Positions 36,500 through 45,082 of a DNA stretch of 64,000 nt are shown here, piece after piece. The stretch covers positions 25,316 to 89,315 of the forward strand of contig JAGSGY010000016.1 in the NCBI GenBank assembly GCA_023954855.1. The letters are read 5' to 3'. Under the pieces are notes generated by a model, which did not search any database, was not told the origin of the DNA, and saw only the letters and a list, made by a program, of their open reading frames with translations. The position numbers were made by a program, and so were the translations under genes. Source of the DNA: Pseudomonadota bacterium. Its GTDB lineage: Bacteria; Myxococcota_A; UBA796; GCA-2862545. Positions within the stretch are counted from its first letter, which is position 1, and each line of letters begins with the position of its first letter.

Positions 36500-38379
36500 A
36501 GGCTCTTCAGGAAGGCACCCAGGTCGGCGATCTCGTCGTCGCTGAGCGTCGAAGCATCGCCCATAGTGCCGATGACTGCGGTGCTGAGCACGTCCTCGAG
36601 GGTCTGACTCGAACCGTCGTGGAAGTAGGGGGCCGAGGCCGCCAAGCCCCGCAAGGTCGGCGTGTTCACCGAGGTATCGCCGCGAACGGCGTGGCTCTCG
36701 CCATCGGTGTAGGTCGGTGCCGGGTGGCAGTCTGCGCAGCCGACCTCGGGCCGGTTGAAGATCGCCTCACCGCGGTTGACGGCCTGCGCATCGAGGCTCA
36801 TCGAGGGCATGGGCTGCCTGGTGAAGTCGATGTACGCCTCGACTTCGAGCGCGACGAGGCCGGTGGCTCCGGTGCCACCCATGCGGCCCTGGCTGGTCAG
36901 CTGCACCTCTTCGGCGACGCTCTCGACGTTGCTCTGCCAGGTGATCGGCGTGGTCTCCGAGACGACTCCGACGAGGGTTGGCGTCTGGCGCGGGCCGCCC
37001 TCGAGCGGCCATGAGAGACCGTCCTCGCGGCCATCGAAGTGGCAGGTGGCACAGGACACGCCGGCTCCGTTCGCTTGCATCATGTCGTCGACGGCGGTGT
37101 GGAAGCTCAACCGGCCGCGCTCGAGCTCGGGGTCGAAGGTCGACTCCGCGACGCGAATGCCGAGGCCGATCGGGTCGGCTTCTTCACCGGTGCCCGAGTA
37201 GAAGGGCTTGGCGTCAAAGGGCACGACGCTGCGGTCGAGCCAGTTGTGAACCACGGCGGTGTCTCGATCCAGGTACACCACCGAGCGCGGGCCGTTGCCC
37301 GTCCACTTCGCGGCACGTGGGCTTGCGGCGAAGCCCCCGGACACGAACTGCGCGTGGTCGAGGAAGGTCCGGACGTCGAAGATGTTCGCCCGGTCGGCGT
37401 CGCCTTCGGTGAGAGCCACCACAGTGCGTGACCCCTCCATCGGAAGCCAGAAGTCCTTGCCGTCCGGTGAGATCGTGATGCTCGATGGGAAGGAGCGCAC
37501 GACGCGCGGAAGGGCAGAGGTGGTCTCGACCGCGGCTACGGCGTGAAGCGTGGGCAGGGTGCGCGCGACGCGGCCCGAGGTGTCCAAGCCGAACACGGCT
37601 GCGCCGGGGTTGAAGCGCCCGGGTCCTGCCGTGACTTCGGCGTAGTAGGTGTTGTTGCCGGCGGAGGCGGCCTCGTCGGCGGTGGTCTGGTTGTCGACAT
37701 CGAGCACGGGGACCAGCAAGAAGCGCCCGTCCGGGGTGACGGCGGGGTCGCCGGTAACCCGCGTGGTCAGGGTGACCTCTCGCACGGCGTTCTGAAGGGT
37801 TGTGGGCTGTGGGGTGAGCTCGGTGACCTCGTCGTTGTCGAGATCGACCTGGTAGATGCCGCCTTGCTTCTGGCTTCCTACGAACAGCGTGTTCGCGGCG
37901 CTCACGGCAAGCCAGCGCGGCTCGTTCGGCACTGCCCACTCACCGGTCAACTCGAGGGTCTCGGCATCGAGAGCTACGACCTTGTCTTCGCGGCTGAGCG
38001 CGACGTAGACCTGGCCTTGCTCACTCACGACGACGCCGAACGGCTCGGAGCCGAGCTCGAGGGTCTGCTCCACCGACAGTCCGTCGGCGGTCTCTTGCAG
38101 GACGGCCAGAGACCCTTCCGTGCGCAGGGTGACGAAGACCCGGTCGCCGTGACGCGCAATGCGGGTGGGTTCGCCGCCCACCGCCGTCGTGATCACGGCT
38201 TCGCTGCCCACGTGGACCGTCGAAACCGTGCCTTCCTCGACGTTGACCACATGGACGGAGCTTCCGTCCGCCGAAGCGACGAGTGTCTTGCTTCCGCTTG
38301 CGTGCATGGGGTTGTCGAACTTCGAGTCCGAACAGCCGATCAGCGCGAGTCCGAGTAGCGCCGTCATTGCAACACGCAT
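36496..38379 (-). CDS. YVTN beta-propeller lipoprotein with di-heme cytochrome c module
   Basis: 627 residues. ATG 38379 is preferred because GGAGG is four bases upstream (38382 has it at one base). Lipobox 'LIGC' follows a short signal. Residues ~25-400 are propeller blades ('TRIARHGDRVFVTL', 'PFGVVVSEQGQVYVAL'). Two heme motifs follow: CATCH near residue 442, followed by 'FDGREDGLSW', and CADCH near residue 547. The same 'CHxDGxxDGL' signature occurs in the 5957-9649 protein, so the two are paralogues, this one with a single propeller and no Ig-like domain. Probably a periplasmic electron-transfer or peroxidase-like protein. Confidence 0.87.
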   Translation of the reverse strand: MRVAMTALLGLALIGCSDSKFDNPMHASGSKTLVASADGSSVHVVNVEEGTVSTVHVGSEAVITTAVGGEPTRIARHGDRVFVTLRTEGSLAVLQETADGLSVEQTLELGSEPFGVVVSEQGQVYVALSREDKVVALDAETLELTGEWAVPNEPRWLAVSAANTLFVGSQKQGGIYQVDLDNDEVTELTPQPTTLQNAVREVTLTTRVTGDPAVTPDGRFLLVPVLDVDNQTTADEAASAGNNTYYAEVTAGPGRFNPGAAVFGLDTSGRVARTLPTLHAVAAVETTSALPRVVRSFPSSITISPDGKDFWLPMEGSRTVVALTEGDADRANIFDVRTFLDHAQFVSGGFAASPRAAKWTGNGPRSVVYLDRDTAVVHNWLDRSVVPFDAKPFYSGTGEEADPIGLGIRVAESTFDPELERGRLSFHTAVDDMMQANGAGVSCATCHFDGREDGLSWPLEGGPRQTPTLVGVVSETTPITWQSNVESVAEEVQLTSQGRMGGTGATGLVALEVEAYIDFTRQPMPSMSLDAQAVNRGEAIFNRPEVGCADCHPAPTYTDGESHAVRGDTSVNTPTLRGLAASAPYFHDGSSQTLEDVLSTAVIGTMGDASTLSDDEIADLGAFLKSL

Positions 38380-38618
38380 CATCCCTCCGAGTGCCCAGGT
38401 CATTGTGGGGCCATCATCGGGCGATCGCCACTGTTCTTCGCTGACAATGCCTTACTCGGGCCTCAGAGGCCGAGGGGCTCGATGTCGAACGTCGTTCGTC
38501 GCGTGCGGTGTTGCGGTGCGGCCGGGGCGCGAGCGGGCCGCAGCGACCCATCCCCGACCGGTGTCGGCTGCAAACACATCGTCGCAGCTCGACCCGGGGG
38601 GATGGGCTTCTGGGTGGG

Positions 38619-39935
38619 CTACACGGCTTCCATGACCGCGCCGGCGCCGAGGCCACCGGCGGCACAGATGCCGAGCAGGGCGGTGCTGCCCTTGCCGCGA
38701 CGGTGCAGCTCATGAGCCACGGTGGTCACCATGCGTGCGCCGGTGGCGCCGAAGGGGTGACCGAGGGCCAAGCTTCCGCCGTACAGGTTCAGCTTGTCCC
38801 AGTCGACGTCGCCGACCGCCTCGTCACGTCCGAGGCGCTCCTTCGCGAACGCGTCCGAGCCGAGCATCTTCAAGATCGACAGGACCTGGGCCGCGAAGGC
38901 CTCGTGCATGTCGACAAAGTCGATGTCTTCGAGCTTCATGCCGGCACGCTCGAGGGCTTGCGGCATGGACAGCGCTGGTCCCATGAGCAGCTGGTCGCTG
39001 GGGTCGACACCGACGAAAGACCAGCTCTTGAAGGCGGCGAGCGGCGTGTAGCCGAGCTCCTTGGCCTTCTCTTCGCTCATGATCAGCACGGCGGCCGCGC
39101 CGTCGGTCAGCGCAGAGCTGTTGCCGGCGGTCAGGGTTCCGTCCTTGGCGAACACCGGACGCAGCTTCGCGAGCTTGGCTTCATTGCTGTCGCCGCGCAC
39201 GATGCTGTCGCTGTAGATGGTCTTGCCTGACGGCGTTGTGATCGGCGTGATCTCGTCGTCGAACACGCCATCTTCGATGGCCTTGGCGGCGCGGTGGTGG
39301 CTCATCACCGCGAACTTGTCCTGCAGCTCGCGCGAGATGTCGTTGCGCGCCGCCATCTTCTCGGCGCTCTCGCCCATGACCTCGCCGGTGCTGCGCTCGG
39401 CAACCTTCGGCGCCTTCGGCACGATGTCGTTGATCGGGTGCAGCTGCGCCAGCACACCGAGCCAGTCGCGTGCGGAGCCGCCCTTGCCCATGGCCAGAGG
39501 CCCAACCTTCTGCACGAACTTCTCGGGCAGACCGATGGTGGCGTTGCTGGTCGAGTCCGAGCCACCGGCGATGATGACGTCGGCTTCACCGCGCTCGATG
39601 GCGGCGACGGCCAGGGTCACTGCCTGCAGACCACTCGCGCAGGCGCGGGTGACGGTCATGCCTTCGGCGGATGCCGGAAGGTCGAGGTCGAGTGCGATCT
39701 CGCGGGCGAGGTTCGGCGCGGTGGACGGCAGGATGACCCCGCCCCAGACCATGCTGTCGATGGCGGTGCGCGGCAGGTCCGTGCGCTCGAGCAGGCCCTT
39801 CACTGCAGCCACGCCGAGAGCAATGGTGTCCATCTCGACGAGGTCGCCGAAGGACCGGACGAAGGGAGTGCGGTTTCCCGCGACGATGACGGCGCGGCGC
39901 GCCTTCTTGACCTTGTTGGTCGTACTGACAGGCAT
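38619..39935 (-). CDS. Acetyl-CoA acyltransferase (thiolase, FadI/FadA2-like)
   Basis: 438 residues. Thiolase signatures: nucleophilic Cys in 'VTRACASGLQAVTLA' (~residue 100), 'NLYGGSLALGHPFGATGARM' with the catalytic His, and the final Cys loop 'GICAAGGLGAG'. It catalyses thiolytic cleavage or condensation of 3-ketoacyl-CoA. Its ATG overlaps the stop of the large FabG gene by one base (TGATG), implying translational coupling. It is the last gene of the TetR-FadE-MaoC-FabG-thiolase operon. Confidence 0.92.
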   Translation of the reverse strand: MPVSTTNKVKKARRAVIVAGNRTPFVRSFGDLVEMDTIALGVAAVKGLLERTDLPRTAIDSMVWGGVILPSTAPNLAREIALDLDLPASAEGMTVTRACASGLQAVTLAVAAIERGEADVIIAGGSDSTSNATIGLPEKFVQKVGPLAMGKGGSARDWLGVLAQLHPINDIVPKAPKVAERSTGEVMGESAEKMAARNDISRELQDKFAVMSHHRAAKAIEDGVFDDEITPITTPSGKTIYSDSIVRGDSNEAKLAKLRPVFAKDGTLTAGNSSALTDGAAAVLIMSEEKAKELGYTPLAAFKSWSFVGVDPSDQLLMGPALSMPQALERAGMKLEDIDFVDMHEAFAAQVLSILKMLGSDAFAKERLGRDEAVGDVDWDKLNLYGGSLALGHPFGATGARMVTTVAHELHRRGKGSTALLGICAAGGLGAGAVMEAV

Positions 39936-41374
39936 CAGGCCCCCATGAGGTTGCCACCGCAGACGCGGTGGACGCTGCCCGTCAGACCGAAGGCCCCGGG
40001 CGAGAGAAGAAAGACAGCCATCTCAGCGATGTCGACGGGAAGCCCGCCTTGGCTGAGGTTGGCGAGACGGCGGGCCACTTCGCGAGTGGCCACCGGGATG
40101 GCGGCGGTGAGGCGAGTCTCGATGAACCCGGGTGCAATCGCGTTCACCGCGATGCCGCGCTTGGCGAGCAGGGGTGCGAGGGCCTGGGTCACGCCGATGA
40201 CGCCGGACTTCGACGCTGCGTAGTTGGTCTGGCCGACATTGCCGCCGATGCCCGCGATGGACGACAGCAGCACGATGCGCGACTCGTCGCGGAGCACACC
40301 GTCGAGCAGGGTCTCGTTGATGCGGTTGATGGCGGCGAGGTTGATGTCGAGGGTCATGTCCCAGAGCGCCGGCTTCATCTTGCCGATGGTCTTGTCGCGG
40401 GTGACGCCAGCGTTGTGCACCACGCCGTCGAGGCCGCCGAAGTGCTTGCGGGCGGCTTCGGCGATGAGGGTCGGGGCCTCGGGGTCGGTCACGTCGGCGA
40501 GCACGATCTCGGCACCGTCGAGGCCGTTGGCGACCTCGGCGAGCAGCTCGCCGTCAGCGGGACGGTCGAGGAGCAGAAGCTTCGCGCCCTCGGCGGCCAG
40601 GCGCTTGGCGGTGGCCTTGCCGATGCCGCGGGCGGCGCCGGTCAGCAGGATGGCCTTGCCGTCGAGCACGCGGGTGCGCGGAATGGGGGCGCTCGGCGCC
40701 TTGACGGTTGCGGTGAGGTCGAAGGGCTGTCCGCTGATGTACGCGGACTCCGGCGAGAGCAGGAAGCGGAGCAGCGGCTCCACTCGGTCCTCGGCACCCT
40801 TGGCGACGCGGATGAGCGTGGCGTTCGAGCCCTTGCGGCCGAGCTCCTTTGCGCAGGAGCGCACGAAGCCTTCGAGTGCACCACGGGCGCCGGCCTGGCG
40901 CACATCGGTGGCTTCCGAGACCGGACGACCGAGGATGACCAGGCGTCCCGACTTGTCGAGGCTGCGAATCCAGAAGTGCACCACGTCGTAGAGCGCGCGC
41001 AGCTCTTCGGCGGTGTCGAGGGTCGACGCGTCAAAGACGAGGGCGCGGTAGCGGCCCTTGGCGGTGGGCTCGAGGGGCAGCGCCTTGACCGGGCGACCGT
41101 AGGCCTCGCCGGCTTCGGCGTAGGCGGCCACTTCTTGGGCCGACTCGATGGCGCCAAACTCGGCACCTGCGCGAGCGACGGTACCGGCGATGACGCCGTG
41201 CAGCTCGCCCGAGACCGGGCCGGCGACAAGGACCTTGGCGTCGTGCAGGGGGCGCTCGACGAGCGCGCCGCGGCCGCGGCGAAGCGACTCGGGCATGGGA
41301 ATGGGAAGGCCCAGGCGCTGAATGGTCGCGCGAGCCCGCTTGTTGCTGGAGAGGTCGAGCAGAAAGTCGCTCAT
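39935..41374 (-). CDS. High-molecular-weight 3-oxoacyl-ACP/CoA reductase (FabG4-like)
   Basis: 479 residues, twice the size of normal FabG. The C-terminal ~240 residues are a complete SDR: 'GKAILLTGAARGIGKATAKRL', 'NNAG'-type 'VVHNAGVTRDKTIGKM', 'SSIAGIGGNVGQTNYAASKS' with Tyr-x3-Lys. The N-terminal ~230 residues are a flavodoxin/Rossmann-like domain, as in mycobacterial FabG4, and lack a second full active site. It interconverts 3-ketoacyl and 3-hydroxyacyl thioesters. It abuts the MaoC stop and overlaps the thiolase start. Confidence 0.9.
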   Translation of the reverse strand: MSDFLLDLSSNKRARATIQRLGLPIPMPESLRRGRGALVERPLHDAKVLVAGPVSGELHGVIAGTVARAGAEFGAIESAQEVAAYAEAGEAYGRPVKALPLEPTAKGRYRALVFDASTLDTAEELRALYDVVHFWIRSLDKSGRLVILGRPVSEATDVRQAGARGALEGFVRSCAKELGRKGSNATLIRVAKGAEDRVEPLLRFLLSPESAYISGQPFDLTATVKAPSAPIPRTRVLDGKAILLTGAARGIGKATAKRLAAEGAKLLLLDRPADGELLAEVANGLDGAEIVLADVTDPEAPTLIAEAARKHFGGLDGVVHNAGVTRDKTIGKMKPALWDMTLDINLAAINRINETLLDGVLRDESRIVLLSSIAGIGGNVGQTNYAASKSGVIGVTQALAPLLAKRGIAVNAIAPGFIETRLTAAIPVATREVARRLANLSQGGLPVDIAEMAVFLLSPGAFGLTGSVHRVCGGNLMGA

Positions 41375-42280
41375 CTAGGCCTCCTTGGCGGTAAAGGTTC
41401 CGAGCATGAAGGCGGGGCCGCCGGGGGCGGTGCCTACAGAAAAGCCGTCCGGGCCGTCTTCACGGCGGTCGACGAAGAAGCGCAAGCGCGCGGGCAGAAG
41501 GACGGGCTTGGTGAAGCGCACGTCGACCGAGCGCAGGCGATGCGGGTTGCCGGCGAACTGGGTCTTGATCACTGCCTCCATGGCGAGACCGAGGGTCGCG
41601 AAGCCATGAAGCGGCGTGGACTTGAAGCCCGCGGCCTTGGCGTACGGGCCAATCCAGTGAATGGGGTTGAAGTCGCCGGCGAGCAGGGCGTACTCGAAGC
41701 CCGCCTTGGGGCCAAGCTTCTTGGAGCCGACCTCAAAAGCGTTGGCGGGCACGACCGGCGGTCCCCGACGCTTGCCGCGGGGCCCGCGGCTCTTCTTCTT
41801 CACCACCGCGAACACGTCGGCGACGACGGCCTCGGGGTTGTCGGCGGTGCCCGTCGTGAGGCGCTGGTGGATGCGCCACTTGGTGTCGCTCTCTTCGATG
41901 TCCTGTAGCCAGGCCGAAGCGACGAGCTTCTTGTCGGACGGCAAGGGTGCGTTCACGGTGATGGCACAGCCCTGGTTCAGCACGCTGGCGATGGGAAAAG
42001 GAATCTCATCGAGGGTGCGGCCCATCAGTGCGAGGCCCCACTGCGGGAAGAACCACGGCGGAAGCGTGCCGCGGTAGGCGCGCTTGTCGGCGCCAAACCA
42101 GCGGATGTTGTCGGCGATGAGCTTTGGCGCGCGGGGCGCCAGGTCGAGGGTCACCTTCGGGCTCGGCACCGGCGGAAGGGGACCCTTGCCGTCGGGCGGG
42201 TTGAGCATCGACACTCCGGCGCGCGCGATGGCGGCCAGGCTCGAGCCCTGCTGAAAGATGTGTCGCTTCGAGACGTGCAT
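41375..42280 (-). CDS. MaoC-like (R)-specific enoyl-CoA hydratase (HtdX-like)
   Basis: 301 residues. ATG 42280 is chosen because it overlaps the acyl-CoA dehydrogenase stop (TGATG); further upstream the frame is shadow sequence. The hydratase-2 motif is 'YALLAGDFNPIHWIGPYAKA' near residue 190 with catalytic Asp/His, and 'GFATLGLAMEAV' follows. The extra N-terminal half is a second, motif-less hot-dog. This matches the double hot-dog architecture of HtdX-type enzymes, which hydrate enoyl thioesters. Confidence 0.88.
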   Translation of the reverse strand: MHVSKRHIFQQGSSLAAIARAGVSMLNPPDGKGPLPPVPSPKVTLDLAPRAPKLIADNIRWFGADKRAYRGTLPPWFFPQWGLALMGRTLDEIPFPIASVLNQGCAITVNAPLPSDKKLVASAWLQDIEESDTKWRIHQRLTTGTADNPEAVVADVFAVVKKKSRGPRGKRRGPPVVPANAFEVGSKKLGPKAGFEYALLAGDFNPIHWIGPYAKAAGFKSTPLHGFATLGLAMEAVIKTQFAGNPHRLRSVDVRFTKPVLLPARLRFFVDRREDGPDGFSVGTAPGGPAFMLGTFTAKEA

Positions 42281-44187
42281 CACGCCACCTCGCGGTCGGG
42301 AGCGGCCGCGGCCTCTTCGCCGTGAAGCTGGGCGAGGATGCGGTGACCGGTCGTCTTGATGAGGTCGAGCTGGTAGCGGCTGCGCGGCAGCGCGCGCTCG
42401 ACGAAGGCCACGCAGAGCTCGCGGCGCTCGGGCCACTTCTTGGCCTGGCGGAACAGCTCGGAGGCGATGGCCGCATCGGTGAGCAGCTTGGCGAGGTGCT
42501 CGGCGTGAAGCATCGCGGGCGAGAAGTCGACCTTCGGGTCGAAGTCGCCGAGTGCGGAACCCCAGGCGGAGACAGGCTTGTTGCCGAGCTTCTCGGAGAG
42601 AATCCAGCGCATCAGGTGCACCTGGGCCCGCATCGCGAGGAGCTTGATCTTGTAGACGTCGCGGGTCAGGCCGTCGCGGTCAAAGCGGCTCTTGAAGCCG
42701 GCCTCGGCGAGCTGCTTGGCGAAGGTCTTCGAGTTGCCCATGATCCAGAGCAGGTTGTCCTTCATCGCCATCAGCGACTGAATCTGGCTGGTGCCTTCGT
42801 AGATGGGCAGCACCATGGCGTCGCGGAGCAGCTTCTCGGCGCCGTACTCGGTGGTGTAGCCGACGCCGCCGTGAATCTGAACGCAGCGCTGTCCGTACTC
42901 GACCGCCTTCTCGGAGCTGTAGTACTTGAGCAGCGGCGTGACCTTGCGGGCCTTCCACTTGAGCTTGTTCGACTCCTTGAGCAGCCGGGCCTCTTCTTCC
43001 GAGCCGTCCTCGGCCAAGAACTGGGCCTGCAGCTTGAGGCGCTGCGCGAGCTCCTCGTAGTAGGCAGCGCGGACGCCCATGGCGCGAATGGCGCAGGCGT
43101 CGACCTCCATCTCGTCGATGTAGTCGGCGATCATCTCGTGCTTGTCGATGGTCTTGCCCATCGACGGACGCTCTGCGGCGTACTGCTTGGACAGGTCGAT
43201 GGCGTTCTCGATGAGACCCAGGCTCTCGAAGCCCACGCCGATGCGGGCGTTGTTCATGAGCAGGAGCATCAGGCGGAAGCCGTCGCCGCGCTCGCCGATG
43301 AGCTTGGCCGGGGTCTTCTCGAAGGTGAGCATGACCGTGGGCGAGGCGTGGTGCCCGAGCTTGTCCTCGACCTTGTCGAGGGTCGCGAGCCAGTTCTTGT
43401 TGCCGTCTTCATCGAGGTTGTAGGTCTCGACGAGGAAGAACGAGAGGCCCTTGAGGCCGGTCTCGGGGTCGCCCTGGGTCTCGGGCTCGGTGCGGGCGAT
43501 CACGAAGTGGTAGCGACCGTTGCCCGACGTGATGAACATCTTGGTCCCGGACACGGTCCAGTTGCCGTCTTCGTCCAACTCGCCAACTGCGCGGAGTGCG
43601 GCCATGTCGCTGCCCGCGTCAGGCTCGGTGATGTCCATGCAGCCCCAGGCTTCGCCGCTGACGATGTCCATCGCCTCGGCCTCGAAGCGGGTCGACACGA
43701 GCTGCTTGTTCTCGAGGTCGACCGTGGTCGTGCCTTCATCGACCGAGAACATCAACATCGCGAGGGCCATGCCGCCATGAAACCCGTGGTGGGTCATGAC
43801 GCTGACGTCGCCGCGGGCCATGAGCTCGGCCGAGAGGAAGTAGGTGATCAGCGGGGCATTCATGCCGCCGAGCTGCTCGGGCATGCACAAGCCGTGCACG
43901 CCGAGGTCCTTGAGCTGGTCGAAGATCGTGGTGATGCGGTCACCGAAGACCACGTCGCCGTCCTTGAGCACGTTGTGCTGCGTGTCGAGCTCTGCGGCGT
44001 ACGGGGCGATCTCGTTGGCCGAGAACTCACCGATCAGGTTGAGCGTGTCGGCCCAGGTCTCCTTGGCCTCATCGAGGCTCTCGTACACATCACCCAGCAT
44101 TTGGGTGTGCTCGTAGAGCGGGCCCCAGTCGATGCCTTTCTCGACGTAGAAGCGGAGATCGGCGTTGTCTTCGTAGAAGTTGGCCAT
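42280..44187 (-). CDS. Acyl-CoA dehydrogenase (FadE5-like, long form)
   Basis: 635 residues from ATG 44187 with AAGGAG eight bases upstream. Typical ACAD core: 'GCMDITEPDAGSDMAAL', 'GTKMFITSGNGRYHFVIART', 'RIGVGFESLGLIENAI', 'CVQIHGGVGYTTEYGAEKLL' and 'PIYEGTSQIQ', where the Glu of 'YEGT' is the likely catalytic base. A ~50-residue N-terminal leader and ~110-residue C-terminal domain make it longer than the usual 380-400 residues, as in FadE5-type long-chain enzymes. FAD-dependent alpha,beta-desaturation of acyl-CoA. It starts one base after the TetR stop. Confidence 0.93.
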   Translation of the reverse strand: MANFYEDNADLRFYVEKGIDWGPLYEHTQMLGDVYESLDEAKETWADTLNLIGEFSANEIAPYAAELDTQHNVLKDGDVVFGDRITTIFDQLKDLGVHGLCMPEQLGGMNAPLITYFLSAELMARGDVSVMTHHGFHGGMALAMLMFSVDEGTTTVDLENKQLVSTRFEAEAMDIVSGEAWGCMDITEPDAGSDMAALRAVGELDEDGNWTVSGTKMFITSGNGRYHFVIARTEPETQGDPETGLKGLSFFLVETYNLDEDGNKNWLATLDKVEDKLGHHASPTVMLTFEKTPAKLIGERGDGFRLMLLLMNNARIGVGFESLGLIENAIDLSKQYAAERPSMGKTIDKHEMIADYIDEMEVDACAIRAMGVRAAYYEELAQRLKLQAQFLAEDGSEEEARLLKESNKLKWKARKVTPLLKYYSSEKAVEYGQRCVQIHGGVGYTTEYGAEKLLRDAMVLPIYEGTSQIQSLMAMKDNLLWIMGNSKTFAKQLAEAGFKSRFDRDGLTRDVYKIKLLAMRAQVHLMRWILSEKLGNKPVSAWGSALGDFDPKVDFSPAMLHAEHLAKLLTDAAIASELFRQAKKWPERRELCVAFVERALPRSRYQLDLIKTTGHRILAQLHGEEAAAAPDREVA

Positions 44188-44188
44188 T

Positions 44189-44824
44189 TCAGGTCTCCTT
44201 TGCCTCGCGCCGCTGGCGGTAGAGGCTTCGTTCGGCGATGCGCCGGAATTCTTTGATGCGGCGCTGATCCCAGCGCTCGCCTTGATCGTCAGCGACCATG
44301 TCGGTGACCGGGGACACCGCGAAGTGCGCGGTGGAGAGCAAGACCATCTCGGTGAGCCAGGCCTTGGGATCGACATCGGCGTGGATGTGACCGCTCGCCT
44401 GCCCGCGCTCGATGAAGTCCGAGATCAGGCCGAGCCAGGGCTGCACGTGCTCGCCGAGCCGCTGGCGAAGCTCTTCGGGGCGGTCGAGCGCCTCGCGCAG
44501 AAGCATGCGGGAACGCGTCGAGTCCTGACCAAAGAAGCCGAGGGCCTCGCTGATCACCGCCTCGAAGCGATCTTTGCCCGTCGCGGCGGCGAACAACACG
44601 CGCGGCAGCACTTCTTTCCAGCCCGACAGGAGCTCGTCGACGACAGCTCTGCGCAGCGCGTCCTTGGACGGGAAGTGGTGCAGAAGTGAGGGCTTGGCCA
44701 TGCCTGCCGCGTCTGCGATGGCCTGAATCGACGTGGCTGAGAAGCCACGATCCGCGAACAGGCGCATGGCTTCGTGAAGCACGCGCTCGCGTCCGGATCT
44801 TTCGTTGGCTGGCTGTTGGCTCAT
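44189..44824 (-). CDS. TetR family regulator of the lipid operon
   Basis: 211 residues. N-terminal HTH: 'LHEAMRLFADRGFSATSIQ', 'AGMAKPSLLHHFPSKDALR'. The C-terminal ligand domain is helical. It is the first gene of its own operon and lies directly behind four palindromic repeats, so negative autoregulation of the whole operon, probably relieved by an acyl-CoA, is likely. No Shine-Dalgarno is evident before ATG 44824, and the first palindrome lies four bases from the start codon. Confidence 0.92.
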   Translation of the reverse strand: MSQQPANERSGRERVLHEAMRLFADRGFSATSIQAIADAAGMAKPSLLHHFPSKDALRRAVVDELLSGWKEVLPRVLFAAATGKDRFEAVISEALGFFGQDSTRSRMLLREALDRPEELRQRLGEHVQPWLGLISDFIERGQASGHIHADVDPKAWLTEMVLLSTAHFAVSPVTDMVADDQGERWDQRRIKEFRRIAERSLYRQRREAKET

Positions 44825-44827
44825 GCA

Positions 44828-44906
44828 AACCGTGTGGTTGGGTGGTGCGAACCGTGTGGTCGACTGCCTTCTAACCGCCTGGTTGGTTTGCGCCTACCAT
44901 GTGGTA
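44828..44906 (-). promoter_or_regulatory. Four-copy palindromic operator array (WACC-N4-GGTN)
   Basis: Four 12-bp elements are at 44828-44839 (AACCGTGTGGTT), 44850-44861 (AACCGTGTGGTC), 44873-44884 (AACCGCCTGGTT) and 44895-44906 (TACCATGTGGTA). Their starts are 22, 23 and 22 bp apart, about two helical turns, so all four face the same side of the DNA. They lie immediately upstream of the TetR gene and are most likely its cooperative binding sites. Confidence 0.75.
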
Positions 44907-45055
44907 GGGAGATTCTGTCAAGAACGGTCCGATCGCGGTTCTGTCAGGGTCTACAGGCCGGTCTTTCGAGGCATGTCAGGCGAACGGGCGGAGGATCGGT
45001 GAATGACGCATCAGCATCCTTTTCGCTGTACTGACTTCCCTTGGCCGTCATGGGT

Positions 45056-45061
45056 TAGTGT
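45056..45061 (+). promoter_or_regulatory. Candidate -10 box (TAGTGT) of the SDR gene
   Basis: GGGTTAGTGT lies 21 bp before ATG 45083, and GGAGGGG follows close to the start codon. CTGACT about 19 bp upstream is a possible -35. Confidence 0.35.
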
Positions 45062-45082
45062 CGGTCCCCGAACGGAGGGGCG

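Noticed and set aside
39968..41908. Long open frame (646 codons) antisense to the FabG4/MaoC genes
   Set aside because: It is a shadow of the real genes caused by high GC third positions; it lacks family motifs and its composition is Gly/Ala/Val/Arg-rich.
42322..44256. 644-codon frame antisense to the acyl-CoA dehydrogenase
   Set aside because: Mirror of the FadE codons with no recognisable domain; the minus-strand gene is certain.
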